Shown in pieces: positions 34,338 through 42,493 of a stretch of DNA of 64,000 bases (position 1 is the first letter of the stretch; each line of letters opens with the position of its first letter). Source of the stretch: Aureibacillus halotolerans. GTDB lineage: Bacteria > Bacillota > Bacilli > Bacillales > DSM-28697. A program made the translations under genes and the position numbers. The notes beneath the pieces were generated by a model. The model saw nothing but the letters and a program-made list of their open reading frames with translations, was not told where the DNA came from and ran no database searches. The stretch is taken from contig NZ_SNYJ01000002.1 in the NCBI RefSeq assembly GCF_004363045.1, positions 186,001-250,000 of the forward strand, read 5' to 3'.

Positions 34338-35831
34338 GTGAGCTACGTTGCTGGCATTGATTTAGGAACGAGTGCAGTAAAAGTACTACTTGTCGATAAA
34401 CATGGTAATGTCAAAGGGGAGGCCTCAAGCCCACTTGATATGCATGTCGCTGCTGGTGGAGTGCGTGAGCAGAACCCAGATCAGTGGGTGGACGCCACAA
34501 TTGAAGCCTTGAAGAAAATTGTCGAAAGTGTTCCAGAAGCTGCGACAAGCATCGAGGGCATGAGCTTCTCGGGTCAGATGCATGGCCTCGTGCTCCTCGA
34601 TGAAAAACGACAGGTGCTTCGTCCGGCGATGCTTTGGAATGATACCCGAACGTCGGCTGAATGCGAGTTAATTCGGACGACGCTTGGTGAGGAGCTGTAT
34701 ACGTACACAAAAAATCCAGCACTCGAAGGTTTTACGTTACCGAAACTGCTTTGGGTCAAGGCGCATGAGCCAGACCTTTTCTCAAAGGCAACATCGTTTG
34801 TATTGCCGAAGGATTATTTGCGCTACCGTCTGACTGGTGCGCTTCACATGGAGCCATCTGATGCTGCGGGTACATTATTGTTCCATCCTGCAAAGAAAGC
34901 CTGGAGCCATGAGATGTGCCATGCTCTGGACATTCCAGTATCCATGTGCCCTGAAATCGTGCTGTCGACAGACGAGGTGGGCACATTGGTTCGTGATGTA
35001 GCAACCCAAATTGGGGTGTCGAACGACATCAAGGTGTTTGCAGGCGGAGCCGATAATGCATGTGGGGCGCTTGGAGCGGGCATTATTGCACCAGGCGAAA
35101 CGCTGTGTAGTATCGGGACCTCTGGGGTCATCCTCTCTTATGAAGAACAAGATATCGATGTCGATGGTGGTGTTCACTTTTTTAATCACGCCAAAGACAA
35201 TGTGTTTTATACAATGGGTGTGACGCTTGCTGCTGGGTATAGTCTGCAATGGGCGAAGGATCAATTAGCGCCGAACGAATCCTTCGAAGCATTGCTCGAT
35301 GGGATTGAAACCATCCCACCAGGAAGCCGCGGATTGTTATTTACACCATTTCTAAATGGGGAGCGGACCCCTTACTCAGACGCCTCTATTCGGGCTAGCT
35401 GGATTGGTATGGATGCGGAGCACACGCGTGTCCACCTTGCCAAAGCAGTGATGGAAGGCATTACATTCTCCCTGAATGAATCTTTGCAGCTATTCCGTCA
35501 AGCAGGAAAAACGATCAATACCGTCGTTTCAATTGGCGGCGGAGCAAAAAATCCTGCGTGGCTCCAAATGCAAGCAGATATTTTTAATGCCACCGTCGTA
35601 TCACTTGAAAATGAACAAGGACCAAGTCTCGGTGCGGCGATTATTGCAGCAGCTGGCTGTGGTTGGGCACCATCAATCGACATGGTTGTTAAAAAGTTTG
35701 TCAGAAGAAAGCAGGAATTCCACCCTGTGAAAGAGAATGTTGAAACGTATCAAAACATTTTCCAACTGTATCAACAAGTGTATAAGCAAACGGCAGAAAT
35801 GTGTGAATCTCTGGCTGTTTATCGAGGATAA
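34338..35831 (+). CDS. xylB: xylulokinase XylB
   Basis: The 497-aa FGGY-family kinase starts with a GTG after GGAGGG. It has the N-terminal DLGTSAVKVLLVD phosphate loop (residues 7-19), the xylulokinase SFSGQMHGLVLLD and RPAMLWNDTR blocks, FAGGADNACGALGAG with the catalytic aspartate, and GGGAKNPAWLQMQADIF for the adenosine site. It phosphorylates xylulose to enter the pentose phosphate pathway. It is cotranscribed with xylA and probably with the downstream oxidoreductases. Confidence 0.96.
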   Translation: MSYVAGIDLGTSAVKVLLVDKHGNVKGEASSPLDMHVAAGGVREQNPDQWVDATIEALKKIVESVPEAATSIEGMSFSGQMHGLVLLDEKRQVLRPAMLWNDTRTSAECELIRTTLGEELYTYTKNPALEGFTLPKLLWVKAHEPDLFSKATSFVLPKDYLRYRLTGALHMEPSDAAGTLLFHPAKKAWSHEMCHALDIPVSMCPEIVLSTDEVGTLVRDVATQIGVSNDIKVFAGGADNACGALGAGIIAPGETLCSIGTSGVILSYEEQDIDVDGGVHFFNHAKDNVFYTMGVTLAAGYSLQWAKDQLAPNESFEALLDGIETIPPGSRGLLFTPFLNGERTPYSDASIRASWIGMDAEHTRVHLAKAVMEGITFSLNESLQLFRQAGKTINTVVSIGGGAKNPAWLQMQADIFNATVVSLENEQGPSLGAAIIAAAGCGWAPSIDMVVKKFVRRKQEFHPVKENVETYQNIFQLYQQVYKQTAEMCESLAVYRG

Positions 35832-35870
35832 ACGTATCTGTCAAAAGTTTGTGACCGCAAAAAGAACATT

Positions 35871-35884
35871 GGAAAACGATTTCA
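35871..35884 (+). promoter_or_regulatory. cre-like CcpA site before oxidoreductase 3
   Basis: GGAAAACGATTTCA matches TGWnAnCGnTnWCA except at the first base. It lies 20 bp before the next start codon, downstream of xylB. Confidence 0.5.
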
Positions 35885-35904
35885 ATAATTGAGGTGAATC
35901 GACA

Positions 35905-37044
35905 ATGACCAACCAGAAAGAATTGCGTATTGGCATGGTGGGGTACAGCTTTATGGGCCGTGCTCATACTCAAGCCTATCGTGACGTATCGTATTATTTT
36001 AAACCTGAATTAAAGCCTGTTCTGAAGGCGATTTCAGGAAGAAACGAAGCCAATGTGAAAGCAGCCGCTGAACAATTGGGCTTTGAAAGCATTGAAACGG
36101 ATTGGAAGAAGCTCATTGAGAGAGATGACATTGATCTCATTGATATTGTTACTCCAAACAACTCTCATGCAGAAATTGCCATCGCAGCAGCGAAAGCTGG
36201 CAAGCACGTCATTTGTGAAAAACCTTTGTCAATGTCAGTTGAAGAGGCAAAGGAAATGAAGCAGGCTGTCGAAGAAGCTGGTGTCATTCATATGATTTGC
36301 CATAACTATCGCTTCTCGCCAGCAGTGCAATATGCCAAACAGCTCATCTCGGAAGGAAAACTCGGCAAAATCCATCATTTCCGAGGTGTTTATCTGCAGG
36401 ACTGGCTACTTGATCCGAAGACACCAATGACTTGGAGAATGAAAAAGGCGGTTACTGGATATGGCACGCATGGTGACATTGCGGCACACAGCATCGACCT
36501 TGCTCGCTTTCTTGTCGGGGAAATCACAGATGTTGCAGGGATGTTAAAAACGTTCGTTAACGAACGTCCAGTGGCTGGCACTGAAAATGAGACCGACACG
36601 GTTGATGTTGATGATGCGTCGGCCTTTATCACTCAGTTCGAAAATGGAGCAATGGGCGTTTTTGAAGCAAGTCGTTTTGCTGGTGGAAATCGCAATGGAA
36701 ATCGCTTTGAGATTAACGGGGAAAAAGGCTCCATCAAATGGGACCTTGAAAATCTTAACAATCTCCATGTGTATTTTCATGATGATGAGCCTGGACTGCA
36801 AGGCTTTCGCCTAATCAACTGTACGGAGTCTGAGCATCCCTATGCAGGTGCCTATTGGCCATCAGGGCACATTCTCGGGTACGAGCATACGTTCATTAAC
36901 CTTGTGCATGACCTTATTGAAGGCATTAGCACTGGCAAAAATCCGACGCCTAATTTCAATGATGGTGTTGAAAATCAAAAGGTACTTGAAGCCGTTGCCG
37001 AAGCTTCTGAAAAGAAAAGCTGGGTACAGATTCCTCATAACTGA
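35905..37044 (+). CDS. Gfo/Idh/MocA-family oxidoreductase 3
   Basis: The 379-aa protein has an unusual Rossmann turn, RIGMVGYSFMGRAH (GYSFMG in place of GxGxxG), seen in one branch of the family, and an EKP motif (VICEKPLSM). The substrate domain has NYRFSPAVQYAK and GTHGDIAAHSIDLARF, where GDIAAH gives a D-x3-H arrangement. GAGGTGAATCG precedes the ATG. It follows xylB after 73 bp with no terminator, so it is probably induced with xylose genes. It may oxidise a xyloside or glucoside. Confidence 0.85.
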   Translation: MTNQKELRIGMVGYSFMGRAHTQAYRDVSYYFKPELKPVLKAISGRNEANVKAAAEQLGFESIETDWKKLIERDDIDLIDIVTPNNSHAEIAIAAAKAGKHVICEKPLSMSVEEAKEMKQAVEEAGVIHMICHNYRFSPAVQYAKQLISEGKLGKIHHFRGVYLQDWLLDPKTPMTWRMKKAVTGYGTHGDIAAHSIDLARFLVGEITDVAGMLKTFVNERPVAGTENETDTVDVDDASAFITQFENGAMGVFEASRFAGGNRNGNRFEINGEKGSIKWDLENLNNLHVYFHDDEPGLQGFRLINCTESEHPYAGAYWPSGHILGYEHTFINLVHDLIEGISTGKNPTPNFNDGVENQKVLEAVAEASEKKSWVQIPHN

Positions 37045-37065
37045 ATGTAAAAGGTGGGTACATCA

Positions 37066-38184
37066 ATGAATACTAAAAATGTAAAGGTTGGCGTCATTGG
37101 TTGTGGCGTCATCAGCAATATTTACTTGGATAATAGTAAAAAATTCGATGGATTTGATATCGTTGCTTGCGCGGACCTTGACCTTGATCGTGCAAAAGAC
37201 GTTGCAGAAAAACATGACATTCGTGCACTGTCTGTAGACGAATTGCTAGCAGACAACGAAGTGGAGCTTGTTCTGAATCTGACCATTCCTGCGGCGCATG
37301 CAGAAATTGCTTTGGCAGCCCTTGAAAATGGCAAACATGTCTACGGCGAAAAGCCACTTGCCGTGACAAGAGAAGATGCAAAAAAGATTCTGGATAAAGC
37401 GAAGGAAACGAACCTAAAAGTAGGAAGCGCGCCGGATACATTTCTAGGCGGCGGACTGCAAACTTGTCGAAAATTAATTGATGATGGATGGATTGGGCGC
37501 CCAATAGGTGCGACAGCATTTATGATGTCCTCAGGACCAGAAAGCTGGCATCCTCATCCTGAATTTTTCTATAAAACAGGTGGAGGCCCAATGTTCGATA
37601 TGGGTCCTTACTACTTAACGGCCTTTGTCAATTTATTAGGTGCAGTCAAAAAAGTCACAAGCATCACGACAAAAGCGCACGAAGAACGTTTGATTACGAG
37701 TCAGCCTAAATCAGGAACGTTTATGCCAGTAGAATTACCGACAACGATCTTTGGCTTATTAGAGTTTGATTCAGGGGTTGTTGGGTCGATTTTGACAAGC
37801 TTCGACATTGCAGGAGGCTCTTCATTGCCTCGCATTGAAGTGTATGGAACAGAAGGTACATTGATTGTCCCTGATCCAAACACATTTGGCGGTCCAATTA
37901 AAATAAAGCGTTCAGGGAGCAGCGAATGGTCTGAGGTCCCGTTGTCCCACGGCTTTGCGGACAACTCCCGTGGCATAGGGCTTGCTGATATGGCACTATC
38001 GATTTCTAGTGAGCGTCCTCACCGAGCAAACGGTGATTTGGCATATCATGTGCTCGATTTGATGCACAGCTTTCATGATTCATCTGACGAAGGCAAGCAT
38101 ATCGACATTACAAGTAAGGTGGAGCGTCCAGAAGCGTTTCCTGCTGCACTTGAATGGGCAAACCTTCGCCTAAAGCTCTCCTAA
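37066..38184 (+). CDS. Gfo/Idh/MocA-family oxidoreductase 4
   Basis: The 372-aa protein has VKVGVIGCGVISNIYL at the nucleotide site and VYGEKPLAVT with the conserved lysine. The C-terminal domain has GGGPMFDMGPYYLTAFVNLLG, the D-x-G-x-Y variant found in sugar dehydrogenases of this superfamily. ATG 37066 follows AAAAGGTGGG. It is 21 bp after oxidoreductase 3 and ends the operon at a strong terminator. The two enzymes differ clearly from each other and from oxidoreductases 1 and 2, so they are not recent duplicates. Confidence 0.85.
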   Translation: MNTKNVKVGVIGCGVISNIYLDNSKKFDGFDIVACADLDLDRAKDVAEKHDIRALSVDELLADNEVELVLNLTIPAAHAEIALAALENGKHVYGEKPLAVTREDAKKILDKAKETNLKVGSAPDTFLGGGLQTCRKLIDDGWIGRPIGATAFMMSSGPESWHPHPEFFYKTGGGPMFDMGPYYLTAFVNLLGAVKKVTSITTKAHEERLITSQPKSGTFMPVELPTTIFGLLEFDSGVVGSILTSFDIAGGSSLPRIEVYGTEGTLIVPDPNTFGGPIKIKRSGSSEWSEVPLSHGFADNSRGIGLADMALSISSERPHRANGDLAYHVLDLMHSFHDSSDEGKHIDITSKVERPEAFPAALEWANLRLKLS

Positions 38185-38190
38185 GAAAGA

Positions 38191-38225
38191 ACAAACACAC
38201 GCATCTTTCAGATGCGTGTGTTTGT
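38191..38225 (+). terminator. terminator of the xyl-oxidoreductase operon
   Basis: ACAAACACACGCATC pairs perfectly with GATGCGTGTGTTTGT around five bases. Confidence 0.8.
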
Positions 38226-38263
38226 ATAGACATAATTAAATCAATGGAAAAAAGAAGTTAACA

Positions 38264-38385
38264 AGCAGAATGAAAACGCTTGTCTTATCTAGGCGCAAAG
38301 TTTTGGGAGGCGCGGAGTTGCCAAAAGGGCAATGAGCACCGGACAAAGCAAAGCAACAAAGAAAGCGAGCGTTTGTCAACAGTCG
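38264..38385 (-). repeat. palindromic intergenic repeat, copy C4
   Basis: The unit is in reverse orientation relative to C1, with arms CAGAATGAAAACGCTTGTC and GCGAGCGTTTGTCAAC and an apical hairpin TTGCCAAAAGGGCAA. Confidence 0.85.
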
Positions 38386-38389
38386 TACC

Positions 38390-38514
38390 CAGGCTGCATG
38401 AAAACGTTTGTCTTATCTAAGCGCAAAGCTTTGGGAGGCGCGGAGTTGCCAAAAGGGCAATGAGCACCGGACAAAGCAAAGCAACGAAGAAAGCAAGCGT
38501 TTGTCATCAGCCTG
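38390..38514 (-). repeat. palindromic intergenic repeat, copy C5, tandem with C4
   Basis: It is almost identical to C4 over its whole length, with arms CAGGCTGCATGAAAACG and CGTTTGTCATCAGCCTG. The two copies form a head-to-tail pair four bases apart, pointing to recent local duplication. Confidence 0.87.
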
Positions 38515-38515
38515 C

Positions 38516-38547
38516 AAGGCGCGTATCTGATGAAAGGTACGCGCCTT
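38516..38547 (+). terminator. hairpin upstream of the DUF2264 gene
   Basis: AAGGCGCGTA pairs with TACGCGCCTT and is followed by TCTGTATAT. It lies 44 bp before the next start. Confidence 0.55.
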
Positions 38548-38591
38548 TCTGTATATTTCAGAATAGTGAATAATTGGAAAGGGGAATAGAG

Positions 38592-39719
38592 ATGAATGAT
38601 CGAACATTCTGGCTTAATACGATGCAGCAAATGGCGACTCCTGTATTAACGGCGTTGTCTGCTGGTGAACTTAAAGCAAAAATGCCGATTGAAACCAGTG
38701 GTCAAGACCGAGGGAAATATACCCATCTTGAAGCTGTAGGAAGATTATTGGCAGGTATGGCTCCCTGGCTTGAAACGCCTCATAAGGGGGAGGAAGAACA
38801 GTTGCGCGTTCGCTGTTTGAAGGATTGGCGTGAGGGCATTGACGCCATAACGTCACCTGACCACCCGGATTACGTGAATTTTACCGAGGGTCTCCAGCCG
38901 ATTGTTGATACGGCCTTTCTCGCCCAAGCTGTCTTACGGGCGCCAACCTTGTTTTCTGATTTGCCACCGAGGACCAGGAAACAACTCGCAGACGCTTTTA
39001 TATCAACAAGAGACCGTAAGCCTGTGGCGAGCAACTGGCTTTTATTTGCGGCGTGCACAGAAGCTGCCATTTCTGTGCTTGGTGAGACATGGGATCCGAT
39101 GCGTGTAGATTATGCGCTCAGACAGCATGAGCAATGGTATCTAGGGGACGGTTATTATGGCGATGGACCTAAACTGCACATGGATTATTACAATAGCTTT
39201 GTCATCCTTCCAATGCTTTACGACATCCTACACGCCGTACCATTAATTGACGGTACTTGGAAGACAATGAAAGTAGATGTCCAAAAAAGGCTTGGACGTC
39301 ACGCTGAATTACAAGAACGAATGATCTCACCTGAAGGCACGTACCCAGCAGTCGGTCGTTCATTGGCTTATCGTTTTGGATGCCTACAAGCGCTGGCCAT
39401 GGCTGTGCTCCATAAGGAACTTCCACCACACTTGAGTGAAGGTCAAGTTCGTGCTGCGATGACCGCTGTATTGAAACGACAAATGCATGCCAATAGAACG
39501 TATGACGCTGATGGTTGGTTAACCATTGGTTTCGTTGGGCATCAACCATCTATTGGAGAAGGATACATATCAACAGGTAGTCTTTATCTTGCATCTGTAG
39601 GGCTCTTACCGCTCGGTTTATCGGCAGACGATGCGTTTTGGACAACTACGGAAAAACGATGGACCTCAGTCAAAGTATGGAATGGTGATGATTTCGCTTG
39701 TGATCATGCTCTAGATTAA
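38592..39719 (+). CDS. DUF2264-family protein
   Basis: The 375-aa cytosolic protein begins MNDRTFWLNTMQQMATPVL and contains HLEAVGRLLAGMAPWLE, PVASNWLLFAACTEAA and GDGPKLHMDYYNSFVI, blocks characteristic of DUF2264, an alpha/alpha-barrel-like family found in polysaccharide-utilisation clusters. GAAAGGGGAATAGAG precedes ATG 38592. A role in hydrolysing or modifying an unsaturated or keto-sugar oligosaccharide is plausible from fold and context only. Its stop codon overlaps the stop codon of the convergent MFS gene. Confidence 0.78.
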   Translation: MNDRTFWLNTMQQMATPVLTALSAGELKAKMPIETSGQDRGKYTHLEAVGRLLAGMAPWLETPHKGEEEQLRVRCLKDWREGIDAITSPDHPDYVNFTEGLQPIVDTAFLAQAVLRAPTLFSDLPPRTRKQLADAFISTRDRKPVASNWLLFAACTEAAISVLGETWDPMRVDYALRQHEQWYLGDGYYGDGPKLHMDYYNSFVILPMLYDILHAVPLIDGTWKTMKVDVQKRLGRHAELQERMISPEGTYPAVGRSLAYRFGCLQALAMAVLHKELPPHLSEGQVRAAMTAVLKRQMHANRTYDADGWLTIGFVGHQPSIGEGYISTGSLYLASVGLLPLGLSADDAFWTTTEKRWTSVKVWNGDDFACDHALD

Positions 39720-40900
39720 ATACTGGTCGAACGTCCTATAGTGGATTGTCTTACAGAGGCATAACGGCGAAACAAAACGATTGCTATGCTCCCAATGACG
39801 GAACTCAATCCCATTATAAAGTAAAGAACAGAGGGTGAGAATGTTTCAATGACAAACCCGCCGCCGAGAGAACCAATCATCCCGGAGAGTCCAAAGAAAA
39901 CAGTAATAAATAATAAATGACCAGAACCTTGTAAGTGAGCGGGAACGAGTTTTGTAATAAATTGAAACGCACAGATGTAGAACACACCAAAGGTTACGCC
40001 ATGTAAGCATTGCAATGCAATGAGATGAAGCGGATCACTAAGAAATGACAATAGAATCCAGCGAAGGGAAAACAGGAGACTGGCTCCAAGAATCCATGTT
40101 AGCTCGCTCAAGCGATGCATCCATAAATGACTTGTTGCATACACCAACGCTTCCGAAAGCACAGCAATAAACCATGCCCAGCCAATAAACGATTCGTCGC
40201 CACCCAGTGCTTTCACATATATGCCGAGATATGTATCATTTGTTCGATGTGGAATCGTTACCAAAGTGACAACGAGTAAAAACAGCCAAAATGTAGGAAT
40301 ACCTAACTGTTTGCTCGCTGAAAGCAATGTAAGTGGTGTTTTTACTTGCTTCACATCTGAGATTTTCATAGAAAATAACATCGCAATCAAAATATACCCT
40401 AGCAATAAATAGACCAATGTTTCGACACCAGCCAACTGTAGTATCTCTCCACCAATTAATGCAGTAATGGCAAACCCGAGCGACCCGAACGTTCGAATAC
40501 TGCCAAACGAGATACCTTCCTTGTGAGCCGTTTTCACAGCGAGACTATCAGAGAGACCGCCAATAGGAGACATGAAAAAGAAGAAAAGAGCGGTGCTCCC
40601 GATTAAGATATAAAAGGTATCGGTTTGGAAGAGCACAACAGTGCCGATAAACAAACAAAATAAGCAAAAAAGCAAAATGTATTTTACCGTGGATAACTTA
40701 TCGCTGAGATATCCCCAAAAGGGCTGTGAGAGAATGGAGACAAATGGACCGACGGCCATAAGAATCCCAATCTGAGTACCATCGAGCGAAGACGCTTGAA
40801 AATAGATAGGCAAAAAGCTTGTGATAAGCGTAGCAACAGAATGAAAGAAAAATAAAAACACACGAAGCATATACACTTGATTAGAGAAAAAAGGGCTCAT
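39716..40900 (-). CDS. MFS transporter, LacY/nucleoside-permease-like (MFS_1-like)
   Basis: The 394-aa protein has about twelve hydrophobic segments. The early GTQIGILMAVGPFVSILSQPFWGYLSDKL loop with the G-x-L-S-D-K signature and the SPIGGLSDSLAVKTAHKEGISFGSIRTFGSLGFA region resemble the MFS_1-like (PF12832) sugar/nucleoside transporters. I place the start at ATG 40900, although it lacks a good ribosome site; a strong GGAGG at 40936-40940 serves a 14-codon upstream frame that overlaps this start. It may import the sugar handled by the neighbouring enzymes. Confidence 0.78.
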   Translation of the reverse strand: MSPFFSNQVYMLRVFLFFFHSVATLITSFLPIYFQASSLDGTQIGILMAVGPFVSILSQPFWGYLSDKLSTVKYILLFCLFCLFIGTVVLFQTDTFYILIGSTALFFFFMSPIGGLSDSLAVKTAHKEGISFGSIRTFGSLGFAITALIGGEILQLAGVETLVYLLLGYILIAMLFSMKISDVKQVKTPLTLLSASKQLGIPTFWLFLLVVTLVTIPHRTNDTYLGIYVKALGGDESFIGWAWFIAVLSEALVYATSHLWMHRLSELTWILGASLLFSLRWILLSFLSDPLHLIALQCLHGVTFGVFYICAFQFITKLVPAHLQGSGHLLFITVFFGLSGMIGSLGGGFVIETFSPSVLYFIMGLSSVIGSIAIVLFRRYASVRQSTIGRSTSI

Positions 40901-40925
40901 CAAAATGGATCAGATGCAGCACCAT
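40881..40925 (-). CDS. possible 14-aa upstream ORF overlapping the MFS start
   Basis: On the minus strand GAAGGAGGA is followed ten bases later by ATG GTG CTG, and the frame (MVLHLIHFDEPFFL) ends at 40881, past the ATG of the MFS gene at 40900. Translation of this frame could couple to the transporter start. It could equally be chance. Confidence 0.3.
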   Translation of the reverse strand: MVLHLIHFDEPFFL

Positions 40926-41075
40926 TGCTGCATATCCTCCTTCAATATGTGTTGCGCTTTTTATGACAGCGGTTTAATCATACGAAGAAGGAATGAAATG
41001 GTCAATAGGGTAGCCATAAACATTTAAGACTATTTGCAGTGAGTTGTGAGCCATATTTCATATGTTCCGCAATCG

Positions 41076-41117
41076 AAAAAAAGCGTCCATCATCATACCC
41101 ATGGACGCTTTTTTTCT
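41076..41117 (-). terminator. terminator of the SDR gene
   Basis: AAAAAGCGTCCATG pairs with a matching CATGGACGCTTTTT arm; on the minus strand it ends in seven T residues. Confidence 0.8.
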
Positions 41118-41889
41118 ATGGAAATAACGAGTCAGCTCCATCAATAAATATTTCCGTCCCAGACAAGTGGGAGGCTTTTTCAGAGCAAAGAAACGAGACC
41201 AAGTCTGCTACTTTTTGTGCAGGAGCTGCTCCTTCATGTAATACATGCCGACCGTTAGGATACTCTGTTGGGATGGCGACTTCTTTAAGCTGTGAAGAGT
41301 GGGCATGTGTGTTTTCCCCAATGTTTGTGGCGATGGCTCCTGGACAGATGGCGTTCGCTCTAATTCCAAAGCGGCCAAGCTCAACCGCTGCCATTTTCAT
41401 AAAAGCTATTTGAGCAGCTTTAGCGCTACTGTATAGTGAAGCTCCGAAGTTACTGAAAGTTCGGGTGCCATTGACAGAACTAGTGTAAATGAGCACTCCT
41501 TTCGTTTCTTTGAGGTGTGGAACTGTATGCTTGGTTATTAGAAAAGCACTTTTATGATTGACTCCCATTGTTGAGTCCCAGTCTTCTTCCTTGAGGTGTT
41601 CAATAGGGGCAAATGTCCCATTGATGCCTGCATTTGAGAAGACGACATCAATTTGACCAAAATGAGAAACAACTTGATCCACCGCTTTTTTAACGTCCTC
41701 CTCCTTTGAAACGTTCGCTTCAAGAGCGATCGAAGAAACCCCTTTGTCAGTAAGCTGCTGTTGGACGACGGTTAACCGCTCTTTTTGGATATCTAGAAGT
41801 GCAATTTGATAGCCTTCTCTGCCTAATGTAAAAGCAGAAGCTTTCCCTATTCCTGATGCGCCCCCTGTGATTACCGCTGTTTTTTGCAT
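41116..41889 (-). CDS. short-chain dehydrogenase/reductase
   Basis: The 257-aa protein is a classical SDR. TGGASGIGKA at 8-17 binds NAD(P), VVFSNAGING near 83 holds the NAG motif, YTSSVNG carries the catalytic serine region, and YSSAKAA (Y-x3-K) is the active site. The C-terminal CPGAIATNIGENTH and LSGTEIFIDGADS are typical. The substrate is not deducible; a sugar or polyol alcohol is suggested by the neighbours. A weak upstream region carries no clear promoter. Confidence 0.85.
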   Translation of the reverse strand: MQKTAVITGGASGIGKASAFTLGREGYQIALLDIQKERLTVVQQQLTDKGVSSIALEANVSKEEDVKKAVDQVVSHFGQIDVVFSNAGINGTFAPIEHLKEEDWDSTMGVNHKSAFLITKHTVPHLKETKGVLIYTSSVNGTRTFSNFGASLYSSAKAAQIAFMKMAAVELGRFGIRANAICPGAIATNIGENTHAHSSQLKEVAIPTEYPNGRHVLHEGAAPAQKVADLVSFLCSEKASHLSGTEIFIDGADSLFP

Positions 41890-42059
41890 GACAAAATCTC
41901 CTTCTTCAGTTTATTCAAACAATACCTTGTTTTTAGGATGAATGCACTTTTGAAGTCTTGTTTTCCATTCAAAAACTCATCCCTCTTCATTTCAGTTGGT
42001 GTTTATTTTAGTGCATAACCAAGCAATGAAGGTTTGTTACGTTTTAGATGTTTAGCCTA

Positions 42060-42113
42060 TTGACAACAAAACTTGGCAAGTGTATCATTGGTTTTGACAA
42101 CAAAACTTGGCAG
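42060..42113 (+). promoter_or_regulatory. 34-bp-period duplicated promoter/operator
   Basis: TTGACAACAAAACTTGGCA occurs at 42060-42078 and exactly again at 42094-42112. The first copy forms a consensus -35 with TATCAT at 42083-42088 (17-bp spacing). The second has no equally good -10. Confidence 0.6.
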
Positions 42114-42134
42114 TTATGAAGGAGGGATTTTCAT

Positions 42135-42188
42135 ATGACAGCTTGTCGAGAAGTAGTTGGGAAAACAAGGTTAAGTAAGCTTTCATAA
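42135..42188 (+). CDS. possible 17-aa peptide gene
   Basis: AAGGAGGG is spaced eight bases from an ATG whose frame (MTACREVVGKTRLSKLS) ends after 17 codons. It lies right below the duplicated promoter. It may be a leader peptide or the remnant of a lost gene; about 300 bp without recognisable content follow before the CPBP gene. Confidence 0.35.
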   Translation: MTACREVVGKTRLSKLS

Positions 42189-42493
42189 TTTCTAAACCTT
42201 GCATTCTTGTATTATCAGTTCCGCTCCATGAATGGAGACTGTCATCATGTGAATGATTGAGACATCCAAAAGCAGCTATTGGTATTCTGTAGTTTTTGAA
42301 GATAAATGATGGATGGCAGATGGTTATTCGAAAGTGTAAAAGTGCATTTTTTTGTAATAAGTAAAAGTTCACCTTATGGATGAAGGTCGGGAGTTTGGTT
42401 GATAGGATCCCCGAGGGTTATTGGACATTTTTTTGATTTTGTAAGTCGAATGTGAATAGTTCACTCACCTACACTATTGAAAGGAGTTTTACC

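Noticed and set aside
38264-38514. CRISPR-like reading of the tandem ~120-bp units
   Set aside because: There are only two units, nearly identical along their whole length with no variable spacers, and no cas genes. They are palindromic repeats.
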